NCBI RefSeq assembly: GCF_009753675.1 | Contig: NZ_WQLV01000010.1 | Location: 105,585 to 169,584, forward strand | DNA length: 64,000 bases | Direction of reading: 5' to 3' | Source of the DNA: Parasedimentitalea huanghaiensis | GTDB taxonomy: Bacteria > Pseudomonadota > Alphaproteobacteria > Rhodobacterales > Rhodobacteraceae | Part shown: in pieces, positions 37,487-46,068 of the stretch | Numbering within the stretch: the stretch's first letter is position 1 | Layout of the letters: each line of letters begins with the position of its first letter | The notes under the pieces: model-generated | Database searches by the model: none | Seen by the model: only the letters and a program-made list of their open reading frames with translations | Told to the model about the DNA's origin: nothing | Translations under genes and position numbers: made by a program

Positions 37487-38239
37487 TTGGAACTGATCCT
37501 CGAAACGCTTGGTCTGGCCGAGAGCGCACAGCTGCTGTCGCTCTCGCCGCCGGGTTGGGGCGCCAATCTGCTGCGCGGCTTGGTGAACTCGCTGAAAATT
37601 GCGTTCGGAGCCTTTGGCTTTGGGTTGCTGATCGGGCTTTTCGGGGCCTATGGAAAACTATATGGCGGGCCGGTCCTGCGCGACCTGCTTGCCATATATA
37701 CCACTGTGATCAGGGCGGTGCCGGAATTGGTGCTGATCCTGATCCTCTATTACGTCGGCACAGACCTGATCAACAAAGCGTCCTCAGCCCTAGGTTACGG
37801 CCGGATTGAGATCAGCGGCGTTGTGGCCGGCATCTGGGTTTTGGGCATTGTTCAGGGCGCCTATTCGATCGAGGTCCTGCGCGGTGCGATCCAAGCTGTG
37901 CCCCCCGGCCAAATCGAGGCCGCCCGCGCCTTTGGTATGCCACCGATCATGACCATGTGGCGCGTCACCATTCCCGCGATGATGTCGTTTGCCACGCCCG
38001 GGTTGGCCAATCTATGGCTGATCGCCACCAAGGACACCGCCTTATTGGCAATCGTTGGCTTTTCAGAACTCACCTTGGAAACCCGTCAGGCGGCAAGCAG
38101 CACACGTGCTTACTTCACCTTTTTCCTTGCCGCCGGCGCGTTGTATCTGATCGTGACCTTATGTTCCGGCGTGGTCTTTGCCTGGATTGAAAAATGGGCC
38201 CGTCGTGGTCAGCCATCCCTGCGCGAGGACCGGACATGA
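37487..38239 (+). CDS. Amino-acid ABC transporter permease (HisQ-like)
   Basis: A 250-aa inner-membrane permease. The PAAT N-terminal motif appears in LLRGLVNSLKIAFGAFGFGLLIGL, and the EAA loop in IQAVPPGQIEAARAFGMPP. About five membrane segments are visible. The start is a TTG at 37487, 9 bp after the binding-protein stop; no better ATG is present before the first membrane helix. The stop overlaps the second permease's start. Confidence 0.88.
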   Translation: MELILETLGLAESAQLLSLSPPGWGANLLRGLVNSLKIAFGAFGFGLLIGLFGAYGKLYGGPVLRDLLAIYTTVIRAVPELVLILILYYVGTDLINKASSALGYGRIEISGVVAGIWVLGIVQGAYSIEVLRGAIQAVPPGQIEAARAFGMPPIMTMWRVTIPAMMSFATPGLANLWLIATKDTALLAIVGFSELTLETRQAASSTRAYFTFFLAAGALYLIVTLCSGVVFAWIEKWARRGQPSLREDRT

Positions 38240-39006
38240 CCACTCTAAAATCTCTGATGGTGCCGCATCGTATCGTAATGATGCTGCTTTTCGCAGCGCT
38301 GGTCCTGTGGTGTGCACTATCGCTGCGCTGGGATTGGATCCCGAAATATGCACCGCTTGCACTGGAAGGGTTGTGGACCACCATCTGGATTTTGGCCCTC
38401 ACCACGGTTCTGGGTTTCTTGCTGGCGGTGCCTCTGGGCCTAGCACAGGCGATTGGACCTTGGTACCTGTCAATCCCCGCCCGCACCTTCTGCACTATCA
38501 TTCGCGGCACGCCGCTACTGCTACAAATATGGCTGCTCTACTACGGTTTGGGATCGCTTTTTCCGCAATTCCCGTGGATTCGCAGCAGCGAGCTGTGGCC
38601 CTACCTGCGCCAAGCCTGGCCCTATGCGGTACTGGCCCTGACGCTGTCATATGCCGGATATGAAGGTGAAGTGATGCGCGGTGCCTTTTCGGGTGTGGCC
38701 AAAGGTCAGCTAGAGGCCGCTAAAAGCTTTGGTATGCGCCGTTTCACCATGTTCCGCCGCATCTGGTTGCCACAAGCGGTCCGCAACGTGTTACCGACTT
38801 TGGGGGGGGAAACCATCCTGCAGCTGAAGGCCACACCGCTGGTGGCGACGATTACTGTGATAGATATCTACGCGGTGTCGTCGCGGGTTCGATCAGACAC
38901 CTTCATCGTCTACGAACCGCTGCTGTTGCTGGCCTTGGTCTATATGGTGATCGCCGGGCTGATCACGCTGGCCTTTAAACGGTTCGAAAACCAAGTTGCC
39001 AGATAA
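38236..39006 (+). CDS. Amino-acid ABC transporter permease (HisM-like)
   Basis: A 256-aa partner permease. ATG 38236 overlaps the hisQ-like stop (ATGA) and has GAGGA upstream; an in-frame upstream start would lie inside that gene. Motifs: LALEGLWTTIWILALTTVLG, RTFCTIIRGTPLLLQIWLLY and the EAA loop GVAKGQLEAAKSFGMRR. It ends the transporter operon and is followed by a terminator hairpin. Confidence 0.9.
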   Translation: MTTLKSLMVPHRIVMMLLFAALVLWCALSLRWDWIPKYAPLALEGLWTTIWILALTTVLGFLLAVPLGLAQAIGPWYLSIPARTFCTIIRGTPLLLQIWLLYYGLGSLFPQFPWIRSSELWPYLRQAWPYAVLALTLSYAGYEGEVMRGAFSGVAKGQLEAAKSFGMRRFTMFRRIWLPQAVRNVLPTLGGETILQLKATPLVATITVIDIYAVSSRVRSDTFIVYEPLLLLALVYMVIAGLITLAFKRFENQVAR

Positions 39007-39017
39007 GATGACACAAC

Positions 39018-39051
39018 AAAAAAGGACCTCTTCAACCCGAGGCCCTTTTTT
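39018..39051. terminator. Bidirectional rho-independent terminator
   Basis: The stem AAAAAGGACCTC / GAGGCCCTTTTT (one mismatch, loop TTCAACCC) is flanked by A-runs on the left and T-runs on the right. It serves the plus-strand permease operon ending at 39006 and the minus-strand acyl-CoA operon ending at 39082. Confidence 0.85.
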
Positions 39052-39081
39052 GAATAACTGGCTCTAACAAGCCGGTTTTGA

Positions 39082-39861
39082 CTATTTTCCGGACCAAACA
39101 GGATCGCGTTTTTCGGCAAAAGCGCGCGCGCCTTCCAATTGATCGTCTGAGCGATACAGCACATCCACCGAGGCCAGCTGGCTTTTGGTGATCCGGTTCA
39201 TAGCATCCTGAAACTTGCTGTCTTCGGCGTCGCGAACGATTTCCTTGATCGCGGCATAGACAAGCGGCGGGCCACTGGCCAATAGGCGCGCCAGCTCCCA
39301 TGCGCGGTCCATCAATTGATCCCCCGCAACGATCTCGTTCACCAAGCCCCAACGATGCGCCTCCTCCGCATCAAACCAACGCCCGGTCAGCAGCAGCTCC
39401 ATTGCGATGTGATAGGGGATGCGCTTGGGTAGTTTAATGCTGGCCGCATCTGCCACGGTGCCCGACCGGATTTCCGGCAGCGCAAAGGACGCGCGATCCG
39501 CAGCCAAGATCATATCTGCCGACAGCGCCAGTTCTAGCCCACCACCGCAGGCAATACCATTCACCGCAGCGATCACCGGCTTGTTCATGTCGCGCAACTC
39601 CTGCAGCCCGCCAAAGCCGCCAACGCCATAGTCACCGTCGACGGCATCACCGTCAGCCGCAGCTTTCAGATCCCAGCCGGGGCAAAAGAACTTCTCCCCG
39701 CCCCCCGTTATGATCGCCACGCGCAAGTCCGGGTCATCGCGAAAGTCGCGGAACACCTCGCCCATCACATGGCTGGTAGCCAGATCAATGGCGTTTGCCT
39801 TGGGCCGGTCCAGCGTGACCTCAAGAATGGCGCCGTCGCGTTTGGTTTTAATAGGAGACAT
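39082..39861 (-). CDS. Enoyl-CoA hydratase/isomerase family protein, CaiD-like
   Basis: A 259-aa crotonase-fold protein. The oxyanion-hole residues lie in KFFCPGWDLKAAADG and AVNGIACGGGLELALSADM; the catalytic Glu region is FALPEIRSGTVADAASIK. It resembles carnitinyl-CoA/crotonobetainyl-CoA dehydratase more than fatty-acid hydratases. It is the last gene of a minus-strand acyl-CoA operon, overlapping the CoA ligase by 1 bp (TGATG). Together the genes could dehydrogenate and hydrate an acyl-CoA, as in gamma-butyrobetaine-to-carnitine routes, or act on a guanidino acid from the neighbouring module. Confidence 0.82.
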   Translation of the reverse strand: MSPIKTKRDGAILEVTLDRPKANAIDLATSHVMGEVFRDFRDDPDLRVAIITGGGEKFFCPGWDLKAAADGDAVDGDYGVGGFGGLQELRDMNKPVIAAVNGIACGGGLELALSADMILAADRASFALPEIRSGTVADAASIKLPKRIPYHIAMELLLTGRWFDAEEAHRWGLVNEIVAGDQLMDRAWELARLLASGPPLVYAAIKEIVRDAEDSKFQDAMNRITKSQLASVDVLYRSDDQLEGARAFAEKRDPVWSGK

Positions 39862-41882
39862 CAGGGTAAGGCCTTTCGGATAAGTGCATCAACTGCAACA
39901 GCCCGGTCAGGCGTGCAGAGCAAGGGGTTAATTTCAACTTCGCTGAGTGTTTCAGCGTTGGCAAGAACGTAGGCCTGCACCGCCAATACGGCCTCAACAA
40001 TCGAAGCGGTATTGGCGGCAGGCTTACCGCGATAACCCGACAGTAACGGGGCGCAGCTCAGTGTGGTCAGGGCGGTTTCGATGTCCGAGGCTTGAACCGG
40101 CAGCAGCATGGAAACCGTGTCACGCAGGATTTCGGTCAGTACCCCCCCTGCCCCCAATGTCAGAACGAACCCGTGAGCGGGGTCTCGAATGACACCAACC
40201 AGCAGCTCGGCCACGGTGCCGGTGATCATTTCTTCGATCAGCACTTCTGCGGTGCCGATATTGGCAGCAACGGTCGCAGCATCCTCGGCTTGGACCTCCA
40301 ACTGCACAGCGGCATGTTCTGATTTATGGGCCAGCCCCACGCCCTTGATCGCAAAGGGAGGGCGCAGCTGGGCGACAACTGCGGCCACCTCGTCGGCGCC
40401 TCGGACCGTTCGGTTCTGCGGGGTGAGCACACCATACGCCGCCAACGCCTGTTTAGCCTCTGCTTCGGTTAGGATCTGTGTCGCTTCTGCTGTGCCCGGC
40501 AAGCAGACCGGTTGCTGTTTGGGCGCACCCAAATTTGCAGCGGCTTGGGTGGCGGCCAATGCCTCGCGCAGGCCCAGAAACGGCACCACGCCCCCCGCCA
40601 TAAGCTCTGTCGCAACCTTTGGTGACATCAGCTCTGGCAGGGTCGCGACAACTGCAAATCGCGCGCCGGTATCTGCGCGCACCTTCAGTGCCGCCCCGGT
40701 GGCGCAGCCCCAATCCGCCGCATCAGTGGTGGGGTAATCAACAATGGAAAAAGTCATGGCGATGCTATCGCCGGTCATGCCCGACCAGGCCCGTGCCATC
40801 GCATCCTCATCGCGCCAAATATAGGTGTGGTAATCCAACGGATTGTTCAGCGCCACCATTGGCCCCAGCGCATCGCGCAGTTGTGCCTCTTGGTGATTGG
40901 TCAGCGGTGGAAAACTCAGCGTGGTTTCGACCGACATATCGGCGATTAGGCTGGCCTCGCCACCAGAACAGCTGATCGACGCTATATCACCGCTGGGCAG
41001 CGGCCCATAACAATGCAGCAGCTTCAGCGTTTCCAACAAGTCGGGCAAGGCAGACAGGCGCGGAATGCCCAACCGATCCAGAAAGGCCTGAGCCCCGGCA
41101 TCACTGCCCGCCAGCGACGCGGTGTGGGACACAGTCGCCTGTTGCGCCTGCTCAGAGGCGCCAACCTTAAGCGCCACCAGTGGCACGCCTTTTGCATATG
41201 CCTTGGCTGCCAAGGCCTCCCAATCGCGCAGATCCGAAAAACCCTCGATATGCAGGCCAACGGCCGTTACACGCGGATCCTCAATCAGGGCCGAGGCAAT
41301 CCGCGCCTGCGAGGTCTGGGCCATGTTGCCACAGGTCACCACATAGGCAATCGGCAGTCCGCGCCGCTGCATGGTCAGGTTGATGGCGATATTCGAGCTT
41401 TGCGTCAGGATCGCAACCCCACGATCCACCCGCTGGCAACCATGCTGATCCGGCCACAACAGCGCCCCGTCCAGTGCATTGACAAAGCCATAGCAATTGG
41501 GCCCAAGGATTGGCATCTCCCCCGCCGCCGCAACCAGTTGTTCTTGCAGGTCATCGCCGGTTTCATCCTCGGCAACGGCCTCGGCAAAGCCGGAAGCAAA
41601 ACAAACGGCCCCCCCTGCCCCCATTTCTGACAACCGAGCGACCAGCCCAACAGTTGCGTGGCGATTGACGCCAATGAACACCGCATCAGGCGCTACTGGC
41701 AGATCCGTGAGTGATGCATAGGCCTGATGCCCTGAAATTTCTGTAGCTTTGGGATGAACAGGCCAGATTTCTCCGGAAAACCCCATGCCCACGGATTGTT
41801 TAATGACCTGTTCACACCACGCCCCACCGCCAATGATGGCAATAGATTTAGGCTGAAACAGACGGCGGAGAGATTTGGTCAT
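39861..41882 (-). CDS. ADP/NDP-forming acyl-CoA synthetase (fused alpha-beta)
   Basis: A 673-aa CoA ligase of the acetate-CoA ligase (ADP-forming) superfamily. The N-terminal CoA-binding/succinyl-CoA-ligase-like part includes RRLFQPKSIAIIGGG, ILGPNCYGFVN and VAILTQSSNIAINL; the phospho-His domain region lies near SQARIASALIEDPRVTAVGL. The C-terminal ATP-grasp part includes PFAIKGVGLAHKSEHAAV and LVGVIRDPAHGFVLTLGAGG. The start is set at ATG 41882 (MTKSLRRLF); the longer frame overlaps the upstream gene. It would activate a carboxylic acid for the adjacent dehydrogenase and hydratase. Confidence 0.85.
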   Translation of the reverse strand: MTKSLRRLFQPKSIAIIGGGAWCEQVIKQSVGMGFSGEIWPVHPKATEISGHQAYASLTDLPVAPDAVFIGVNRHATVGLVARLSEMGAGGAVCFASGFAEAVAEDETGDDLQEQLVAAAGEMPILGPNCYGFVNALDGALLWPDQHGCQRVDRGVAILTQSSNIAINLTMQRRGLPIAYVVTCGNMAQTSQARIASALIEDPRVTAVGLHIEGFSDLRDWEALAAKAYAKGVPLVALKVGASEQAQQATVSHTASLAGSDAGAQAFLDRLGIPRLSALPDLLETLKLLHCYGPLPSGDIASISCSGGEASLIADMSVETTLSFPPLTNHQEAQLRDALGPMVALNNPLDYHTYIWRDEDAMARAWSGMTGDSIAMTFSIVDYPTTDAADWGCATGAALKVRADTGARFAVVATLPELMSPKVATELMAGGVVPFLGLREALAATQAAANLGAPKQQPVCLPGTAEATQILTEAEAKQALAAYGVLTPQNRTVRGADEVAAVVAQLRPPFAIKGVGLAHKSEHAAVQLEVQAEDAATVAANIGTAEVLIEEMITGTVAELLVGVIRDPAHGFVLTLGAGGVLTEILRDTVSMLLPVQASDIETALTTLSCAPLLSGYRGKPAANTASIVEAVLAVQAYVLANAETLSEVEINPLLCTPDRAVAVDALIRKALP

Positions 41883-41893
41883 GGGCAGATCCC

Positions 41894-43054
41894 TTAAGCG
41901 CCAAGAGGTCGCAAGAGATCGCGAGATATGATGTGACGCTGAATTTCTGAGGTGCCGTCCCAAATCCGTTCAACCCGGGCATCACGCCAAAACCGTTCAA
42001 TCGGGAAATCATCCATCAATCCCATACCGCCAAAAATTTGTAGCGTGGCATCAGTGACCCGCGCCAGAGCTTCAGAAGCGTAAAGCTTCGCCGAGGCGAT
42101 CTCGCGGTTGGCTGGCAGTTGTTGATCCAGACGCCATGCAGCTGCCAACGTTAGCCAGTCAGCGGCGTCGATCTCGGTGATCATGTCTGCGATCTGAAAA
42201 CTTACACCCTGAAATTTTCCAATCGGCTGACCAAACTGCTTACGCTCGGCTGAATAATTCAAAGCGTAGTCAAAACAACGCCGGGCACGACCGACAGAAA
42301 AGGCCGCGACGGTCAGGCGGGTAGCATAGAGCCATTCATTCATCACCGCGAATCCACCGTCCACCTCACCCAGCACCTGCGCATCTGGCAGGCGGCAGTC
42401 ATCAAATGTCAGGATATAGTTCTTGTAGCCCTTGTGGCTGACCGAGTTATAGCCATCGCGCACCTCAAACCCCGGCGTACCACGATTCACCAGAAACGTG
42501 GTAATGCGGCGCTTGGGGCCCTTTGGGGTTTCGTCCACACCAGTGGCAATAAACACGATAAAGAAATCGGCGTGTTCTGCACCCGATATGAAATGCTTGG
42601 ACCCATTCACAACCCAGTCCCCACCATCACGCACTGCCTGACATTTCATGCCGCGCACATCCGATCCTGCATCCGGTTCCGTCATCGCAAGCGCATCCAT
42701 GCGCTCGCCACGTACGGCGGGCAGCAGATAGCGTTCGCGCTGATCGTCATTGCAGGCCATCAGGATGTTTTGTGGGCGACCAAAGAAATGCGTCAGTGCC
42801 ATAGAACCGCGACCCAACTCACGTTCTACGAGGGTAAAATCGGTGTGGCTTAGCCCCGCACCGCCCACTTCCTCGGGAAAGTTACAGGCATAGAACCCCA
42901 AATCGATACATTTCTGTTTGATCGCTTGACCAAGCTCGCGTGGGACCTGCCCTGTGCGCTCGACTTCGGCCTCGTGTGGGTAGATCTCCTTTTCCACAAA
43001 ACTGCGGACAGTCGAGACGATCATCTCTTGTTCTTCAGACAGGCCAAAATGCAT
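41894..43054 (-). CDS. Acyl-CoA dehydrogenase
   Basis: A 386-aa FAD acyl-CoA dehydrogenase. It has ALAMTEPDAGSDVRGMKCQA (FAD/substrate loop), FIVFIATGVDE, the RKQFGQPIGKFQGVSFQIADM helix, and TLQIFGGMGLMDDFPIERFWRDAR with the C-terminal IWDGTSEIQRHIISRDLL. It is the first gene of the operon with CoA ligase and hydratase, divergent from the GlxA-type regulator with an 81-bp gap. Short-chain substituted acyl-CoA (for example butyrobetainyl-CoA) is plausible from context; chain preference cannot be read from sequence. Confidence 0.9.
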   Translation of the reverse strand: MHFGLSEEQEMIVSTVRSFVEKEIYPHEAEVERTGQVPRELGQAIKQKCIDLGFYACNFPEEVGGAGLSHTDFTLVERELGRGSMALTHFFGRPQNILMACNDDQRERYLLPAVRGERMDALAMTEPDAGSDVRGMKCQAVRDGGDWVVNGSKHFISGAEHADFFIVFIATGVDETPKGPKRRITTFLVNRGTPGFEVRDGYNSVSHKGYKNYILTFDDCRLPDAQVLGEVDGGFAVMNEWLYATRLTVAAFSVGRARRCFDYALNYSAERKQFGQPIGKFQGVSFQIADMITEIDAADWLTLAAAWRLDQQLPANREIASAKLYASEALARVTDATLQIFGGMGLMDDFPIERFWRDARVERIWDGTSEIQRHIISRDLLRPLGA

Positions 43055-43135
43055 TTTGCGGTTCCCCTAACACTGTGTTTGCAGAAATAAGATCGCGTCT
43101 TGCGTTGGGCTGGCGTGCAAGGTTAGTTGTTGATC

Positions 43136-44071
43136 ATGCAGAGTTCGACAAAAAGCACAGATCAGGCCCAAAGTTTTGACATCTTGCTGTTTGATCACTT
43201 CTCAAACCACTGTCTGGCCAACACTGTCGAACCCCTGCGCGCCGCGAATACCCTGTCTCGCAAATCGCTGTACCGATGGCGGTTTCTGACACTGAATGGG
43301 GACCCCGTATTCAGCTCCAGTGGCATGCAGGTTGCCCCACATGGCGCGCTCAGGGATGGAGCAGGCACAACGCTGATGGTTATGCCCTCCTACGAATTTC
43401 GCAATCTGGATCGGTGGGAGACCACCAGAGGACTAAGAGATGCGGCGAGGCGCTACACGCGTTTGGCTGGGCTAGACACCGGCAGCTGGTTACTGGCCAG
43501 TGCCGGGTTGCTGGATGGGTATCGCGCGACCATACATTGGGAGGAACTGACCGGGTTTGCAGAACGGTTCCCAGAGGTGAACGCCGTACGTGAGCGGTAT
43601 GTGATTGATGGCGACAGGATAACCTGTTCCGGCGCGATGGCGGCCTTTGATCTGACCATGCACCTAATTGGAGAGGACAACGGGCAGTTGCTGGCAATGG
43701 ACGTCGCACAGCTGTTCATGACCCAGGATTCGGCGCGGTCCCATTCATCACGATCTCATACCAGCAAAACAGTCGACCGCGCCTCTTCAATCATGTTGGC
43801 ACATCTAGAGCGCCCCTTGGCCATCAGCGAAGTTGCCCGCCGGGTGGGCTGCACACAAAGAACTCTGGAACACCGGATGCAGGCCGAGTTAAAAACCACC
43901 CCGCAGACTGTCTATCGCAGATTACGTCTTAATCTGGCGCGCAAGCTGGTTAGTGACACCGATCATCCCGTGTCCGAAATTGCAGGGCGCTGTGGGTATG
44001 ACAACCCCAGCGCCCTGACCCGTGCGTTCAAAGCAGAGTTCAGTATCACGCCCCGCCAGATGCGCAGTTAA
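43136..44071 (+). CDS. GlxA/CdhR-type transcriptional regulator (DJ-1/PfpI + AraC HTH)
   Basis: A ~311-aa regulator. Residues ~12-180 are a glutamine-amidotransferase-like (DJ-1/PfpI) sensor: FDILLFDHFSNHCLANTVEP, LAGLDTGSWLLASAGLLDG and GDRITCSGAMAAFDL. The C-terminal AraC-type HTH pair is AISEVARRVGCTQRTLEHRM and the VSEIAGRCGYDNPSALTRAF motif. Relatives regulate carnitine, choline-derived, arginine and other quaternary-amine catabolism. It is divergent from the acyl-CoA operon, which is its likely target. The ATG at 43136 is used; a TTG lies nine bases upstream. Confidence 0.87.
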   Translation: MQSSTKSTDQAQSFDILLFDHFSNHCLANTVEPLRAANTLSRKSLYRWRFLTLNGDPVFSSSGMQVAPHGALRDGAGTTLMVMPSYEFRNLDRWETTRGLRDAARRYTRLAGLDTGSWLLASAGLLDGYRATIHWEELTGFAERFPEVNAVRERYVIDGDRITCSGAMAAFDLTMHLIGEDNGQLLAMDVAQLFMTQDSARSHSSRSHTSKTVDRASSIMLAHLERPLAISEVARRVGCTQRTLEHRMQAELKTTPQTVYRRLRLNLARKLVSDTDHPVSEIAGRCGYDNPSALTRAFKAEFSITPRQMRS

Positions 44072-44073
44072 AC

Positions 44074-45882
44074 TTAAACCGTCCACCAGTCTTCGACCAA
44101 CTCATCGGCGTCTTTCAGCTCTCTGGCAAATTGGTTTCTAACATCATCCCTGAAATTTTGGATGGAGTTATCCTTGCTGTGAGCCCTGCCGGTACTAATA
44201 TGATTGTCATCTTTGATCCCGGTCAGCAGCTTATCCTTGTTTGGAGTCAGAACAAGACGGCCTCTCCTGAGATCATAGGGAAACCTCGCACTTTCGGGCA
44301 ATTGTTCATAGAGTATCGTCAGGTTGCCTTTACCGTCTTCAAATTTGTCCAAAAGACTTTTATGTGCGCCATCCACATCGTCACTTGCAAAGCCATCTGT
44401 TGCAAAGGTAATTCCAATGTCCCAACCGGCAGCGTGGAGCGCCATCATATCCTTTTTGTGACCCATGTAATGGGCAACCAGATAATTATCCTCTCCAACT
44501 CTGGCCACTTCTTTTTCGAGGTGCTTATCTTTATATTTACGAAAACTTGGCTGCTGAGTTATGTTGAAAATTGCGTTTGCTGAGTTCCCTTCACGCACTG
44601 CAAAAGCAGTTGATTGTTCCACATCTTTTGTCATTGATTTCAGTATATTGTTCGATCCCGTCAACCCGTTTTCATTAAAGAAATTCGCAGCCTTAACCAT
44701 TCCATGGAGCCCATTTCCGGCCCTAACTAAAAAGTCGTCCGAAAATTCTTCGACTATTCGCTTATCAAGTGTCTTAGTTTCTGCATTTTCAGAAAAAGCA
44801 GCATTAGCCGAAGACGAAGTAAGAGACGCTGCAGAGCCTACAAATCCTGTTAAATCAACGGCCAGTTGAGCTCCTTTAACAGTTCCAGCACCAATTGCCA
44901 GCGTCCCTCCGCTTGCCGTAACGAAGCCTGCGGACGCGATAATGGAAGCGATCATTGCAGCTTTGCTTCCCTTTTTTGGTGCTTCTGGGGAGTCCTGCGA
45001 AACATTGACAGAGTTTTGTTGTGCAAGTTTCACAACATGTTTGGCTGCCTTTTGTGATTGTTCGCTAGCCTTTGTCATATATTTCTCAAGATCAGCTTTT
45101 TCGCCCTCGGTCATCGGGACACCACTGTCTTCCACGGCCTGAACGTACTCTCCGAGCCGGGTCGAGAAGTCCGAGAAGTTTTCAACAAATCGGTTCGTGC
45201 CAAGATACAGGCTTCGATCCGACACACGGGGATCCCCGGAAAACCCGACAGCATCATAAATATCTTTGGCGTCAGAATCCAAACCCTCTAGTATTTTTGA
45301 CCTTTTCAGAATTGCGATCCGATCTGACTGCCTGCCAAGGGGCCTCGATATCTCGAAGCCATCAGAGTTAAATTCGATGTGCCCTTCTTCTAGCAAGTCG
45401 GACAAAACCCCAGGGGAATAGGGTTTCTTCCCTTCAGGTATGTAATCATTTAAAATTTCTGCGTATCGCTTAGAAAAAAGATCTCGGTACTTGTACTTCT
45501 TGAGTATCGAATTGCTAATCATGCCTCCTTGGCTGTGTGCCATGTCGCTCTTGATATACTCGTTGTATTCAGGAGAAGAGGTTTGGGCGAGCGACATTTT
45601 TCCGGTGTTTTGAAAAAACCTCTCTATTTCTTTTGGTTCTGCATTGTGTAGGTTGTACTGCAGTTTCCCTGTGCCCGGTGCGGAAATAACGCCTCTTTTG
45701 TACAGATCTTGCAGGTTACTTCCGGTGAAGTTCCCATTTTTTCCAGCCAATGATGCCAGAAACAAACCGTTGTATAAAACACGGGTATCTTTAGGCGCAT
45801 CTGAAGGGTCGCGCAGACTGCTCCAGCTGTCTGCTGGTGCGTTGGCGAGCCCTACACCAGCATCAATCAAACCCTTTGCCAT
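44074..45882 (-). CDS. Orphan 602-aa protein with Ala/Gly/Ser-rich hydrophobic centre
   Basis: I do not recognise this protein. It is about 602 aa, mostly hydrophilic and helical, with a striking hydrophobic Ala/Gly/Ser-rich central segment at about 308-372 (AAMIASIIASAGFVTASGG, then AIGAGTVKGAQLAVDLTGF), resembling the glycine-zipper regions of membrane-inserting effectors or toxins. Before it is a predicted coiled coil (EGEKADLEKYMTKASEQSQ), and after it a region with AHYMGHKKDMMALHAAGWD. The N-terminus has no classical signal peptide. Base composition is visibly more AT-rich than neighbouring genes, suggesting acquisition. It converges with the GlxA-type gene (2-bp gap) and lies 185 bp from parB. 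GTG at 45888 is an alternative start. Confidence 0.7.
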   Translation of the reverse strand: MAKGLIDAGVGLANAPADSWSSLRDPSDAPKDTRVLYNGLFLASLAGKNGNFTGSNLQDLYKRGVISAPGTGKLQYNLHNAEPKEIERFFQNTGKMSLAQTSSPEYNEYIKSDMAHSQGGMISNSILKKYKYRDLFSKRYAEILNDYIPEGKKPYSPGVLSDLLEEGHIEFNSDGFEISRPLGRQSDRIAILKRSKILEGLDSDAKDIYDAVGFSGDPRVSDRSLYLGTNRFVENFSDFSTRLGEYVQAVEDSGVPMTEGEKADLEKYMTKASEQSQKAAKHVVKLAQQNSVNVSQDSPEAPKKGSKAAMIASIIASAGFVTASGGTLAIGAGTVKGAQLAVDLTGFVGSAASLTSSSANAAFSENAETKTLDKRIVEEFSDDFLVRAGNGLHGMVKAANFFNENGLTGSNNILKSMTKDVEQSTAFAVREGNSANAIFNITQQPSFRKYKDKHLEKEVARVGEDNYLVAHYMGHKKDMMALHAAGWDIGITFATDGFASDDVDGAHKSLLDKFEDGKGNLTILYEQLPESARFPYDLRRGRLVLTPNKDKLLTGIKDDNHISTGRAHSKDNSIQNFRDDVRNQFARELKDADELVEDWWTV

Positions 45883-46041
45883 ATCCACCGGGCCGTCGAA
45901 GCTACCTTGCCCCCACCGTGCTACTCAAAAAGTATGTTCGGGATGGGCCAATATGCAAAACGCTCCCGCCGTTGTGCAGTCCGTAGTAGCCTACACTCCC
46001 TGCAAACGAAGGCTCAGCGCGCTTCACAATGGCCGCGGTCT

Positions 46042-46068
46042 AAAGAGGTTTCGCGGCGAAACCTCTTT
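46042..46068. repeat. parS: parS-like palindrome, 27 bp, at the parB 3' end
   Basis: Arms AAAGAGGTTTCGC and GCGAAACCTCTTT (13 bp, perfect) flank a single central G. The core GGTTTCGCGGCGAAACC recurs at three other places across the replication/partition region. The right arm overlaps the first two bases of the parB stop codon. The longer stem could also help terminate parAB transcription. Confidence 0.75.

Noticed and set aside
46042..46068. 27-bp palindrome as only a terminator
   Set aside because: Its 17-bp core recurs at three other sites including within genes, so a ParB-binding role explains it better; a terminator role in addition is possible.
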